A stretch of 64,000 nt of DNA from Pseudoduganella namucuonensis. Lineage in GTDB: Bacteria; Pseudomonadota; Gammaproteobacteria; Burkholderiales; Burkholderiaceae_D. Within the stretch, counting starts at the first letter, position 1, and every line of letters starts with the position of its first letter. Location: assembly GCF_900116645.1 (NCBI RefSeq), contig NZ_FPBO01000034.1:37601-101600 (forward strand), given 5' to 3'. Shown one piece after another: positions 17,824 through 26,386 of this stretch. A model generated the notes under the pieces. It searched no databases, was not told where the DNA came from, and was given only the letters and a program-made list of their open reading frames with translations. Both the position numbers and the translations under genes were made by a program.

Positions 17824-19002
17824 ATGAGCAAAACCGCATTCAACTGGAGTTCCCCACTGTTGCTGGAAGACCAACTGCACGCCGAGGAGCGCGCCGTGCA
17901 GGACGCCGCGCGCGAGTATTCCCAGGGCCGCCTGGCCGGCCGCGTGCTGGAGAACTTCCGCCACGAAAAGACCGACGCCTCCATCTTCCGCGAAATGGGC
18001 GAGCTGGGCCTGCTGGGCGTGACCATCCCCGAGGCCTACGGCGGCACCGGCCTGAACTACGTGTGCTACGGGCTGGTGGCGCGCGAGGTCGAGCGCGTCG
18101 ACTCCGGCTACCGCTCGATGATGAGTGTGCAGTCCTCGCTGGTGATGGTGCCGATCCACGAATTCGGCAACGAGGCCACGCGCCAGAAATACCTGCCCAA
18201 GCTGGCCAGCGGCGAATGGATAGGCTGCTTCGGCCTGACCGAGCCGGACCACGGCTCCGATCCCGGCTCCATGGTCACCCGCGCCCGCAAGACGGACGGC
18301 GGCTACCTGCTGTCCGGCGCCAAGATGTGGATCACCAACAGCCCGATCGCCGACGTCTTCGTGGTGTGGGCCAAGGACGACGAGGGCGCCATCCGCGGCT
18401 TCGTGCTGGAGAAGGGCTGGAAGGGCCTGAGCGCGCCCGCCATCCACGGCAAGATGGGCCTGCGCGCCAGCATCACCGGCGAGATCGTGATGGACAATGT
18501 GTTCTGCCCCGAGGAGAACGCCTTCCCCGAGGTGCGCGGCCTGAAAGGCCCGTTCACCTGCCTGAACTCGGCCCGCTACGGCATCGCCTGGGGCGCGCTG
18601 GGCGCGGCGGAGGACTGCTTCGAGCGCGCGCGCCAGTACACCATGGACCGCCAGCAGTTCGGCCGTCCGCTGGCGGCCAACCAGCTGGTGCAGAAGAAGC
18701 TGGCCGACATGCTGACCGAGATCACCATGGGCCTGCAGGGCTGTTTGCGCCTGGGCCGCATGAAGGACGAGGGCACGGCGGCGGTGGAGCTGACCTCCAT
18801 CATGAAGCGCAACAGCTGCGGCAAGGCGCTGGACATCGCCCGCCTGGCGCGCGACATGATGGGCGGGAACGGCATCAGCGACGAATTCGGCGTGATCCGC
18901 CACCTGCTCAACCTGGAGGTGGTGAACACCTACGAGGGCACGCACGACGTGCACGCGCTGATCATCGGCCGCGCCATCACCGGCCTGGCGGCCTTCTCCT
19001 GA
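17824..19002 (+). CDS. gcdH: Glutaryl-CoA dehydrogenase
   Basis: The 392-residue acyl-CoA dehydrogenase has the FAD and substrate motifs FGLTEPDHGSDPGSM and WITNSPIADVFVVWAKD, the dimer region ARYGIAWGALGAAEDCFERAR, and the C-terminal YEGTHDVHALIIGRAITG that carries the catalytic glutamate of glutaryl-CoA dehydrogenases. It converts glutaryl-CoA to crotonyl-CoA and CO2 in lysine, tryptophan and aromatic degradation. It is followed after two bases by a CoA-transferase gene and is divergent from a GcvA-like LysR gene, the common arrangement for this enzyme. Confidence 0.93.
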   Translation: MSKTAFNWSSPLLLEDQLHAEERAVQDAAREYSQGRLAGRVLENFRHEKTDASIFREMGELGLLGVTIPEAYGGTGLNYVCYGLVAREVERVDSGYRSMMSVQSSLVMVPIHEFGNEATRQKYLPKLASGEWIGCFGLTEPDHGSDPGSMVTRARKTDGGYLLSGAKMWITNSPIADVFVVWAKDDEGAIRGFVLEKGWKGLSAPAIHGKMGLRASITGEIVMDNVFCPEENAFPEVRGLKGPFTCLNSARYGIAWGALGAAEDCFERARQYTMDRQQFGRPLAANQLVQKKLADMLTEITMGLQGCLRLGRMKDEGTAAVELTSIMKRNSCGKALDIARLARDMMGGNGISDEFGVIRHLLNLEVVNTYEGTHDVHALIIGRAITGLAAFS

Positions 19003-19004
19003 CC

Positions 19005-20258
19005 ATGGCGGCCGACAAGGAAACGGGCGCGCCGCGCGGCGCCGCGCTGGCCGGCGTCAAGGTGCTGGACCTGTCGCGCGTGCTGGCCGGGCCGCTGGCC
19101 GGGCAGGTGCTGGGCGACCTGGGCGCGGACGTCATCAAGGTCGAGCGCCCGGAGCAGGGCGACGACACGCGCGCCTGGGGCCCGCCCTACCTGAAGGACG
19201 AGGAGGGGACGGACACCGACGTCGCCGCCTACTTCCTGTGCGCCAACCGCAACAAGCGTTCGGTGGCCATCGACATCGCGCGGCCGGAAGGCCAGGCGCT
19301 GGTGCGCAAGCTCGCCATGCGGGCCGACGTGGTGCTGGAGAACTTCAAGGTGGGCGGCCTGGCGCAGTACGGCCTGGACGCGGCCAGCCTGATGGCGCTC
19401 AATCCGCGCCTGGTGTACTGCTCCATCACCGGCTTCGGCCAGGACGGGCCCTACGCCGCGCGGGCCGGCTACGACTTCCTGATCCAGGGCATGGGCGGCC
19501 TGATGAGCGTGACCGGCGCGCCCGACGGCGAACCGGGCGGCGGCCCGCAAAAGGTGGGCGTGGCGCTGACCGACGTGATGACCGGCCTGTACGCCGCCAT
19601 CGCCGTGCAGGCCGCGCTGCTGGAACGCACCCGCTCCGGCCTGGGTCAGCACATCGACCTGGCCCTGCTGGACGTGCAGATCGCCGGCCTGGCCAACCAG
19701 GCCTCGAACTACCTGGCGGGTGGCGTGCTGCCGCGCCGCATGGGCAACAGCCATCCCAACATCGTGCCCTACCAGGACTTCCCCACGGCCGACGGCGACA
19801 TGATCCTGGCGATCGGCAACGACGGCCAGTTCGCGCGTTTCTGCGGCGTGGCGGGACATCCGGAGTGGGCGACGGACGAGCGCTTCGCCACCAACCCGCG
19901 GCGCGTGGCGCACCGCGCCGAACTGATACGCATGATGCGCCAGGCGACGATCTTGCGCGGCACCGCCGAATGGATCGCCGCGCTGGAATCGGCCGGCGTG
20001 CCCTGCGGACCGATCAACCGCATCGACCAGGTGTTCGACGACCCGCACGTGCGCGCGCGCGGCATGCGCATCGAGGTGCCGCATCCCGAGGCGGGCGTGG
20101 CGCCGCTGGTGGCCAGCCCGATGCGCCTGTCGGCGTCGCCGGTGCGCTACCGCATGCCGCCGCCGGCGCTCGGCGAGCATACCGACCAGGTGCTGGCCGA
20201 GTGGCTGGACATGGACGCGGACCAGCTGCACCAGCTGTATTTGAACGCGGCGATTTGA
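19005..20258 (+). CDS. CaiB/BaiF-family CoA transferase (likely succinyl-CoA:glutarate CoA-transferase)
   Basis: The 417-residue class III CoA-transferase starts at the ATG two bases after the gcdH stop. Family motifs are LDLSRVLAGPLAGQVLGDLGADVIKVE, VVLENFKVGGL and GFGQDGPYA. The catalytic aspartate lies in LALLDVQIAGLANQ. Next to gcdH it most likely activates glutarate to glutaryl-CoA using succinyl-CoA, as in the mammalian SUGCT enzyme. Formyl-CoA transferases share the motifs, so the substrate is inferred from position. Confidence 0.88.
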   Translation: MAADKETGAPRGAALAGVKVLDLSRVLAGPLAGQVLGDLGADVIKVERPEQGDDTRAWGPPYLKDEEGTDTDVAAYFLCANRNKRSVAIDIARPEGQALVRKLAMRADVVLENFKVGGLAQYGLDAASLMALNPRLVYCSITGFGQDGPYAARAGYDFLIQGMGGLMSVTGAPDGEPGGGPQKVGVALTDVMTGLYAAIAVQAALLERTRSGLGQHIDLALLDVQIAGLANQASNYLAGGVLPRRMGNSHPNIVPYQDFPTADGDMILAIGNDGQFARFCGVAGHPEWATDERFATNPRRVAHRAELIRMMRQATILRGTAEWIAALESAGVPCGPINRIDQVFDDPHVRARGMRIEVPHPEAGVAPLVASPMRLSASPVRYRMPPPALGEHTDQVLAEWLDMDADQLHQLYLNAAI

Positions 20259-20287
20259 ACGCGGCAATCCAGGAAGAAGAAAAGAAA

Positions 20288-21724
20288 ATGGACATGAAAC
20301 CGAACTATATCGACGGGGCCTGGCGGGAAGCCGCCAGCGCCAGGCCGAACATCAACCCCTCGGACACGGACGACGTGATCGCCCACTACGCGCAGGGCGA
20401 CGCGGCGCAGGCCGAGCAAGCCGTGGCGGCGGCGCGCGCCGCCTTCCCCGCGTGGTCGCGCGGCGGCATCCAGCAGCGCGCCGACGCGCTGGACCGCATC
20501 GGCGCCGAATTGCTGGCGCGCCAGCGCGAACTGGGCGAGCTGCTGGCGCGCGAGGAGGGCAAGACCTTGCCCGAGGCCGTGGCCGAGGTGGCGCGCGCCG
20601 GCATGATCTTCCGCTTCTTCGCCGGCGAGGCGCTGCGGCCGAGGGGCGAATGCCTGCCGTCCGTGCGGCCCGGCATCGACGTCGAGATACGGCGCGAACC
20701 GGTGGGCGTGGTCGCCATCATCACGCCGTGGAACTTCCCCATCGCCATCCCGGCGTGGAAGATCGCGCCCGCGCTGGCCTACGGCAATTGCGTGGTGTTC
20801 AAGCCGGCCGACCTGGTGCCGGGATCGGCCTGGGCGCTCAGTGAAATCATCAGCCGTTCCGGCCTGCCGCCGGGCGTGTTCAACCTGGTGATGGGGCCGG
20901 GAAGCATGGTGGGGCAGACCTTCATCAACGCGCGCGCCGTCAACGCCATCAGCTTCACCGGCTCGGTGGGCACGGGACGGCGCATCATCGCGGCCGGCTG
21001 CGAACGCGGCGCCAAGGTGCAAGTGGAAATGGGCGGCAAGAACCCGCTGGTGGTGCTGGCCGACGCCGACCTGGCGCAGGCGGTCGAGGTGGCGGTGCAG
21101 GGCTCCTATTTCAGCACCGGCCAGCGCTGCACGGCGTCCAGCCGGCTGATCGTGGAGAAGGCCGTGCTGCCGCGCTTCGTTGAGGCGGTGGTTGCGCGCC
21201 TGGGCGAGTTGCGGGTCGGGGACGCGCGCGCCCCGGGCACCCATATCGGCCCGGTGGTGGACGAGGGCCAGCTGCGGCATGACCTCGACTATATCGCCCT
21301 GGGCCGGGAAGAGGGGGCCACGCTGGCCTTCGGCGGCAGGCGCCTGGAGCGCGAGCGGCCGGGCTTCTACCTGGAGCCGGCGCTGTTCGTCGACGCCGAT
21401 CCCGGCATGCGCGTCGCGCGCGAGGAGATCTTCGGGCCCGTGGCCTGCGTGATCGCGGCCGACGATTACGAGCACGCGCTGGCGCTGGCCAATGACAGCG
21501 AATTCGGGCTGTCGGCCGGCATCTGCACCACCTCGCTCAAGCACGCGGTGCATTTCAAGCGCGAGGCGCAGGCCGGCATGGTGATGGTGAACGCGGCGAC
21601 GGCCGGTGTCGACTACCACGTGCCCTTCGGCGGCAGCAAGGGCTCCAGCTACGGCGCGCGCGAGCAGGGGAGCTACGCCGCCGAGTTCTACACCACCGTG
21701 AAGACCGCGTACACGGCCTGCTGA
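20288..21724 (+). CDS. NAD(P)+-dependent aldehyde dehydrogenase
   Basis: The 478-residue protein is a standard ALDH: PWNFPIAIPAWKIAPAL near residue 145, the glycine loop FTGSVGTGRRI, the catalytic glutamate in EMGGKNPL and the catalytic cysteine in GQRCTASSR. ATG 20288 follows GGAAGAAGAAAAG. It lies 29 bases after the CoA-transferase gene. In this operon glutarate semialdehyde would be a sensible substrate, but 2,5-dioxopentanoate or other semialdehydes are equally possible from sequence alone. Its stop overlaps a possible start of the next small gene. Confidence 0.9.
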   Translation: MDMKPNYIDGAWREAASARPNINPSDTDDVIAHYAQGDAAQAEQAVAAARAAFPAWSRGGIQQRADALDRIGAELLARQRELGELLAREEGKTLPEAVAEVARAGMIFRFFAGEALRPRGECLPSVRPGIDVEIRREPVGVVAIITPWNFPIAIPAWKIAPALAYGNCVVFKPADLVPGSAWALSEIISRSGLPPGVFNLVMGPGSMVGQTFINARAVNAISFTGSVGTGRRIIAAGCERGAKVQVEMGGKNPLVVLADADLAQAVEVAVQGSYFSTGQRCTASSRLIVEKAVLPRFVEAVVARLGELRVGDARAPGTHIGPVVDEGQLRHDLDYIALGREEGATLAFGGRRLERERPGFYLEPALFVDADPGMRVAREEIFGPVACVIAADDYEHALALANDSEFGLSAGICTTSLKHAVHFKREAQAGMVMVNAATAGVDYHVPFGGSKGSSYGAREQGSYAAEFYTTVKTAYTAC

Positions 21725-21765
21725 TGCGATACGAGGGGGCAGCCGCGCCGGGGGAGCGCTTCAGC

Positions 21766-21942
21766 ATGTCGAGACTGACCGACCTCGGCAAGGAGAAGCG
21801 CTGCCTCACCTGCGGCGAGTATTGGCCGGCGGACGGCGAGTTCTTCGAGCCCACCAAGAAAACGCGCGATCGCCTGTCGGCGCGCTGCATCGCCTGCATC
21901 AAGGAGAAAACATGGTCGTCGGTATTGCTGCGCGGGGGCTGA
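21766..21942 (+). CDS. Small zinc-ribbon protein
   Basis: A 58-residue protein (start MSRLTDLGKEKRC, after GGGGGAGC) carries two CxxC pairs, RCLTCGE and RCIACIKE, spaced about 32 residues apart, as in a small zinc ribbon. A longer in-frame start exists at 21724, overlapping the aldehyde dehydrogenase stop. It lies tightly between that gene and the hydroxypyruvate-isomerase-like gene, four bases before the latter, so it is likely translated in the same operon. Function is unknown; binding of nucleic acid or protein through zinc is possible. Confidence 0.65.
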   Translation: MSRLTDLGKEKRCLTCGEYWPADGEFFEPTKKTRDRLSARCIACIKEKTWSSVLLRGG

Positions 21943-21946
21943 GGCC

Positions 21947-22714
21947 ATGAGGTTCGTGGCCAATCTCGGCATGCTGTTCGCCGACCTGCCGTTCCGGCGG
22001 CGCTTCGCGGCCGCCAGGGCGGCGGGATTCGACTGCGTCGAATTCACGTTTCAGCAAGAACCGAGCGGGCCCGACGTGGCGGCCCTGCTGCGTGAACACG
22101 GCTTGACACAGCTGCTCGCCGGCCTGCCCGGCGCCGCGGACGACAAGGGACTCGCCGCCGCCCCCGGCAGGGAGAGCGAGTTCCGCGAGCGTTTCGCGCG
22201 CGGCCTGGCCCGCGCGGTGGAGGCGCGCGCGCCACTGCTCCATGTGACCACCGGCGTCGTCGCCGACGCGGATCTGACGGTCTCCGGCGACACATTCGCC
22301 GCCAATATGCGCTGGGCGGCTGGATTGGCCGCCAACGAAAACGTGTGCCTGGTGCTCGAGGCGATCAATCAGACCGACGTGCCGGGCTATTTTCTGCGTT
22401 CGCTGGCGGACACCATCGCATGGCTGGCTCGGCTGGACCTGCCGAACGTGGGCCTGATACTGGACCTGTATCACGCGGCCAGGGAGGGGTTGCCGCTGGC
22501 ACGGGCGGTGGACCTCGGCTTGCCGTGGGCGTGGCACGTGCAGGTGGCCGACCCGCGGACCCGCCATGAACCGGTGATCGCGGGCGAGCTGGCGCTGGCC
22601 CTGCGTACCATCCACCGGCGGCGCGAAGACGCGACCATCGGCTGCGAATACAGTCCGGCGGGCGACACCGTCGCGGGCCTGGCGTGGATGGCGGAGTTGA
22701 AAAACGTTTGGTAG
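21947..22714 (+). CDS. Hydroxypyruvate isomerase-like TIM-barrel protein
   Basis: The 255-residue protein belongs to the AP-endonuclease-2-like/Hyi TIM-barrel family: FVANLGMLFADLPFRRRFAAARAAGFDCVEF at the start of the barrel, EAINQTDVPGYFL carrying the metal-binding glutamate, LILDLYHAAREG with Asp and His ligands, and GCEYSP near the end. Hyi proteins convert hydroxypyruvate to tartronate semialdehyde. Many relatives act on other sugars, so the substrate here is uncertain. It ends the rightward operon that begins with gcdH. Confidence 0.8.
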   Translation: MRFVANLGMLFADLPFRRRFAAARAAGFDCVEFTFQQEPSGPDVAALLREHGLTQLLAGLPGAADDKGLAAAPGRESEFRERFARGLARAVEARAPLLHVTTGVVADADLTVSGDTFAANMRWAAGLAANENVCLVLEAINQTDVPGYFLRSLADTIAWLARLDLPNVGLILDLYHAAREGLPLARAVDLGLPWAWHVQVADPRTRHEPVIAGELALALRTIHRRREDATIGCEYSPAGDTVAGLAWMAELKNVW

Positions 22715-22729
22715 GTATCGCCACATAAT

Positions 22730-22758
22730 TTGTAAAGTTCGATTCATTCCAATATCAT
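22730..22758 (+). promoter_or_regulatory. Sigma-70-like promoter before chrA
   Basis: TTGTAA (22730-22735) and TATCAT (22753-22758) are separated by exactly 17 bases in a locally AT-rich stretch after the previous gene. Transcription from it would start near 22765 and give a leader of about 115 bases before chrA. Confidence 0.5.
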
Positions 22759-22879
22759 GCCGGGATGACATCCCCCCAATTCCCGGGCCAGGCCGCCATG
22801 TTGGCCGAGGCCGGCGGCTTCGAGGCGATGCTGTCCGGCGCGCGCCAACGCGCGCGGACGTTAGCGAATGAAGGAGAAC

Positions 22880-24061
22880 ATGTTGTCGGCAGACGAGAAT
22901 CACGGCGGGGCCCCCCCTTACACCTTGTGGCAGATGGTGTTGTACATGCTGCGGCTGGGTAGCCTGGGCTTTGGCGGGCCGGTGGCCCTGGTCGGCTATA
23001 TGCACCGCGACCTGGTGGAAGCGCGCGGCTGGGTTTCGGAGGCCGATTACAAGGAGGGCCTGGCGCTGGCGCAGTTGGCGCCCGGGCCGTTGGCCGCGCA
23101 GCTCGGCATCTATATGGGCTATGTGCATTACCGGATCATGGGCGCGACACTGGCCGGATTGGCCTTCGTTCTTCCCTCGTTCCTGATGGTGGTGGCCCTG
23201 GGCTGGGCCTATACCCGCTTCGGCGGCCTCTCCTGGATGCAGGCCGTGTTCTACGGCGTTGGCGCGGCGGTGATCGGCATTATCGCGATCAGCGCCAGGA
23301 AGCTGACCATGAAGAGCGTCGGCAAGGACAAGCTGCTGTGGGCGATCTACCTGCTGCTGGCGGTCGTCACCGTGGTGACCGAATCGGAAATCGCCTGGCT
23401 GTTCATCGCGTCGGGCGTGTTGGTCTGGCTGCTGCGCGCGCCGCCCAAGTGGCTGGCCAAGGGCAGCCTGCCCGCGGTCGGGCTGGCGCAGGCGCCGGCG
23501 CTGCCGGCGCTCCTCGCCGGCGCGGATGTCGGCGTGCTGACGCAGATCGCGGTTTTCTTCGCCAAGGCCGGGGCCTTCGTGTTCGGCTCCGGGCTGGCGA
23601 TCGTGCCCTTCCTGTACGGCGGCGTGGTGACGGAACACCATTGGCTCAGCGACAAGCAGTTCGTGGACGCGGTCGCGGTGGCGATGATCACGCCCGGTCC
23701 GGTGGTGATCACGGTCGGCTTCATCGGCTACCTGGTGGCCGGTTTGCCCGGCGCCACGGTGGCGGCGCTGGCGACCTTCATTCCCTGCTACCTGTTCACG
23801 ATCCTGCCGGCGCCGTACTTCAAGAAGTACGGCAAGCTGCCCGGCGTGCTGGCTTTCGTCGATGGCATTACGGCGGCCGCCATCGGCGCGATCACCGGAT
23901 CGGTGATCGTGATCGCCCGGCGCTCGATCGTGGACGTGCCCACCGCGCTGATCGCGCTGGTCACGATCGTCCTGCTGCTGAAATATAAGAAGCTGCAGGA
24001 GCCCGTTGTGATCGCCGCCGCCGCCGCGGCCGGCCTGCTGATCTATCCGATGCTGCACTGA
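22880..24061 (+). CDS. chrA: Chromate transporter ChrA (long-chain form)
   Basis: The 393-residue membrane protein has two homologous halves, each with a CHR domain. The first half carries LRLGSLGFGGPVALVGYMHRDLV-type residues and ALAQLAPGPLAAQLGIYMGY. The second carries FFAKAGAFVFGSGLAIVPFL and MITPGPVVITVGFIGYLVAGL. ChrA exports chromate using the proton gradient. The start was set at 22880 because AAGGAGAA lies just before it; the ATG at 22868 lies inside that ribosome site. The gene is convergent with the HupE/anchor operon. Confidence 0.92.
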   Translation: MLSADENHGGAPPYTLWQMVLYMLRLGSLGFGGPVALVGYMHRDLVEARGWVSEADYKEGLALAQLAPGPLAAQLGIYMGYVHYRIMGATLAGLAFVLPSFLMVVALGWAYTRFGGLSWMQAVFYGVGAAVIGIIAISARKLTMKSVGKDKLLWAIYLLLAVVTVVTESEIAWLFIASGVLVWLLRAPPKWLAKGSLPAVGLAQAPALPALLAGADVGVLTQIAVFFAKAGAFVFGSGLAIVPFLYGGVVTEHHWLSDKQFVDAVAVAMITPGPVVITVGFIGYLVAGLPGATVAALATFIPCYLFTILPAPYFKKYGKLPGVLAFVDGITAAAIGAITGSVIVIARRSIVDVPTALIALVTIVLLLKYKKLQEPVVIAAAAAAGLLIYPMLH

Positions 24062-24078
24062 CGCCGGCGGCGCCAGGC

Positions 24079-24690
24079 CTACGTCATTCTCTTGATGCTC
24101 GAGTAGACGCCGTTGGTCTTCAGCGTGATCGTGACGGGCTTGTCGCCGCGATTGCGCCAGAACCAGCCGTGCTTGCCGTCGAAGACCGCCTGGAACTCGC
24201 CGCTGCTGCCCGCCACCTGCTTTTCCTTCTTGTAGCTGTGGAAGGCGTTCGCCGGGCCGTTCGCCGGGTCGCCGTGGGTGTCGTGATTGACCAGGCCTCC
24301 GTCGGTTTTCCATTCATAGTGGACGGTGGCGCCTTTCAACATGGTCATCTTGACCTCGGTGCCCTCTCCGGGATTGAGCGTCACGGTCATCTCGTCAGAA
24401 CGGAGCGCGCCGGCCGCGGCGACCGGCGCTTCGGTCGGCGCGGCTTTCGGCTTGCGCGCGACCGGGGACGCCTGGTCCGCCGCGGCCTCCGCCGCGAGCG
24501 ACGTCTTGATCTTGCCCATTTCCGTCAGGCCGAGGACGCGCCCGATCCCGCTGGGATCGATGCCGTATTCGGAGGGCAGCACGACGGTGGTGAGCAGGAC
24601 GGCCGCCACGACGATCGCGGTGGCGGTGGAGCGCAGAAGCTGGCGCGTGCTGGGGAGTTCGGCGCGGGTGGGGATATCGGTGTTGTACAT
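24079..24690 (-). CDS. Membrane-anchored periplasmic protein next to HupE
   Basis: The 203-residue protein has one N-terminal membrane segment (about residues 20-42, AIVVAAVLLTTVVLP), a linker rich in Ala and Pro, and a C-terminal globular domain with EWKTDGGLVNHDTHG and DGKHGWFWRNRGDKPVTITLKT. It resembles the transmembrane anchor proteins found beside HupE/UreJ genes. The start MYNTDIPTR lies eleven bases after the HupE stop on the same strand. His and Trp-rich motifs could bind metal or a cofactor (inference). No enzyme motif is recognised. Confidence 0.75.
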   Translation of the reverse strand: MYNTDIPTRAELPSTRQLLRSTATAIVVAAVLLTTVVLPSEYGIDPSGIGRVLGLTEMGKIKTSLAAEAAADQASPVARKPKAAPTEAPVAAAGALRSDEMTVTLNPGEGTEVKMTMLKGATVHYEWKTDGGLVNHDTHGDPANGPANAFHSYKKEKQVAGSSGEFQAVFDGKHGWFWRNRGDKPVTITLKTNGVYSSIKRMT

Positions 24691-24701
24691 GATCGATCCA
24701 T

Positions 24702-25442
24702 TCAAAGAGTAGAGTAGCCGGCCAGCTGGTAGCCGATCAGCATGAAGCCACAGGTCATCATGGCGATGTTGGCGGTGTAGGCGTGGCGCAGAAAGCTGTC
24801 CGTCCTGCGCCAGAAGCCCATGGCGATCAGGATGGTGGCGAGGGCCAGCAGCTGGCCGACCTCCACGCCGAGGTTGAAGGCGACCATGTTGGCGAGCAGC
24901 CCGTCGGGCGATATCTCGTATTCCCGCACCTTGGTCGCCAGGCCGAATCCGTGGAACAGGCCGAAGACCAGGGTGGCGACCTTGGTGTTGGGCTGCACGC
25001 CGAACCAGCGCTGGAAGGCGCCGACGTTGTCGAGCGCCTTGTACACCACGGACAGGCCGATGATGGCGTCGATCAGGTAGCCGTTGATGCTGGTGCCGAA
25101 GTACACGCCCAGCATCATCGTGGTCGAGTGGCCGGCGGCGAACAGGCTCACGTACAGCCCGATGTCCTTCAGTTTGTAGAGGAAGAAGATCACCCCGAAC
25201 AGGAAGAGGATGTGGTCGTAGCCCGTGAACATGTGCTTGGCGCCGAGGTACATGAACGCCAGGAAGTGGACGCCGGTGATTTCCTGGATATAGCCTTTGT
25301 CGCCGTCGGCGATGCCATGGGCGTGGGCGGCGCCGGCCGCGAACGCGTACAGCAGCAGGACGCAGGCCAGTGGGAACAGGAGGGGAAGCCGCCGCGCGCG
25401 CGCAGTCAGGCGTCCGCCCCCGGGGTGGGACAGTGCAAACAT
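24702..25442 (-). CDS. HupE/UreJ-like membrane protein
   Basis: The 246-residue protein has a signal-like first segment ending in HAHGIADGD, then six membrane segments with the HupE hallmarks HMFTGYDHILFLFGVIFFL, AGHSTTMML and FHGFGLA. Conserved His and Asp residues in these helices suggest metal transport or binding, as proposed for nickel or cobalt import by HupE/UreJ. No urease or hydrogenase genes are in the window. It forms an operon with the anchor protein downstream and a His-rich membrane protein upstream. Confidence 0.8.
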   Translation of the reverse strand: MFALSHPGGGRLTARARRLPLLFPLACVLLLYAFAAGAAHAHGIADGDKGYIQEITGVHFLAFMYLGAKHMFTGYDHILFLFGVIFFLYKLKDIGLYVSLFAAGHSTTMMLGVYFGTSINGYLIDAIIGLSVVYKALDNVGAFQRWFGVQPNTKVATLVFGLFHGFGLATKVREYEISPDGLLANMVAFNLGVEVGQLLALATILIAMGFWRRTDSFLRHAYTANIAMMTCGFMLIGYQLAGYSTL

Positions 25443-25500
25443 GGGATTTCTCCGAATATGGATGGTGAACGGGGGCCGGCCGCAAGGGCGGCCGGCCTGG

Positions 25501-25923
25501 TCAGGCGCTCGCCGGCGGTTTCGGAGGACGTTCGATCGGATCGAGGGTGTGGGAGACGACGGGAACGGGTGGCGCCGGGCGCCAGTCCGGCGTGAACGTG
25601 AATTGCACGCTCGCGAGGACGAGGCGCAGCGGGACGTCGTGCGTATGGTCGCCCGGGTTGTGTTTGTGGGTGTGCTTGGTCCCGGACACGTCCGGCGCCG
25701 CGCCGGCATCCTCGTGATCATGGTCGTGATCGTGGGCCGGTTCCACGTCGCCCTGGAGCGCGCCCGCGGCGGCATGGCGGTGTTCAAGCTGGCTGTGGGA
25801 TGTGGAGCACGCGTTGACGAACAGGAGGCCCAGCACGAAGAACACCAGGATGGTCGCGATCACGCGCTGGCTTTGCCAGCCGATGTTCAACCGCCGCGCG
25901 GCGGGTCCACGGTGCGCACCCAT
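25501..25923 (-). CDS. Small membrane protein with His-rich metal-binding loops
   Basis: The 140-residue protein has one membrane segment (RVIATILVFFVLGLLFVNAC) and then a periplasmic region with two His/Asp clusters, HDHDHDHEDAG and KHTHKHNPGDHTHD, followed by a short hydrophobic strand and a Pro-rich end. The ATG at 25923 follows AAAGGGATG. A GTG one codon upstream is possible. It is the first gene of the leftward operon with HupE and the anchor protein, 58 bases before HupE. Metal capture for HupE is a reasonable inference. Confidence 0.65.
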   Translation of the reverse strand: MGAHRGPAARRLNIGWQSQRVIATILVFFVLGLLFVNACSTSHSQLEHRHAAAGALQGDVEPAHDHDHDHEDAGAAPDVSGTKHTHKHNPGDHTHDVPLRLVLASVQFTFTPDWRPAPPVPVVSHTLDPIERPPKPPASA

Positions 25924-26096
25924 CACTCATCCCTTTAAAGGCTTTGCTTGTCCAGTGGGTCATTACACCATGCGTATCCCGTCCGATTATCCCGTTCTGG
26001 CGGCTCCGCGCGGCTGGAAAGATGGTTTTCGCCCGCCGATTCGGCATAAGCGGCATCCATAGCGCGTAGAATGGCGCCTTTAAAGAGGACATCAAC

Positions 26097-26363
26097 GTGA
26101 AAAAAACAGGAATGGCTAAGAGCGACGCGAAGAAGCTTATGGGTAAAATGACGGCGCCCGGCGCGGCGGGTTTCGGCCAGGGCGAGTCCGTGGCGGTCGA
26201 CAAGCGCGAACAGCGCAAGCGCGACCAGGCGCTCGGCCTGGTGCCGTTCGCGGTCAAGCTCAATGGCGACCTGGTGCAGCAACTGCATGCGCTGGCCAAG
26301 GAGCGCGGGCTGGACATGAACGAAACCGTCGCCGAAGTACTGGCCAAGGGCCTGGCCACCTGA
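26097..26363 (+). CDS. Small basic protein with ribbon-helix-helix-like end
   Basis: The 88-residue protein starts with GTG after AAAGAGGAC; an ATG five codons later is also possible. The N-terminal half is Lys and Gly rich. The C-terminal half (VPFAVKLNGDLVQQLHALAKERGLDMNETVAEVLAKGL) has the strand-helix-helix pattern of ribbon-helix-helix DNA-binding proteins, like an antitoxin or repressor, but without a toxin neighbour. It stands between the divergent His-rich protein gene and the ThuA gene, 23 bases before the latter. Confidence 0.65.
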   Translation: MKKTGMAKSDAKKLMGKMTAPGAAGFGQGESVAVDKREQRKRDQALGLVPFAVKLNGDLVQQLHALAKERGLDMNETVAEVLAKGLAT

Positions 26364-26386
26364 CCCATCATATTTCAAGGAGAATC

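Noticed and set aside
22765..22962. A 65-codon frame starting at the expected transcription start of chrA.
   Set aside because: It overlaps the chrA start in another frame, has no ribosome site and no recognisable sequence. A leader-peptide role cannot be excluded but has no support.
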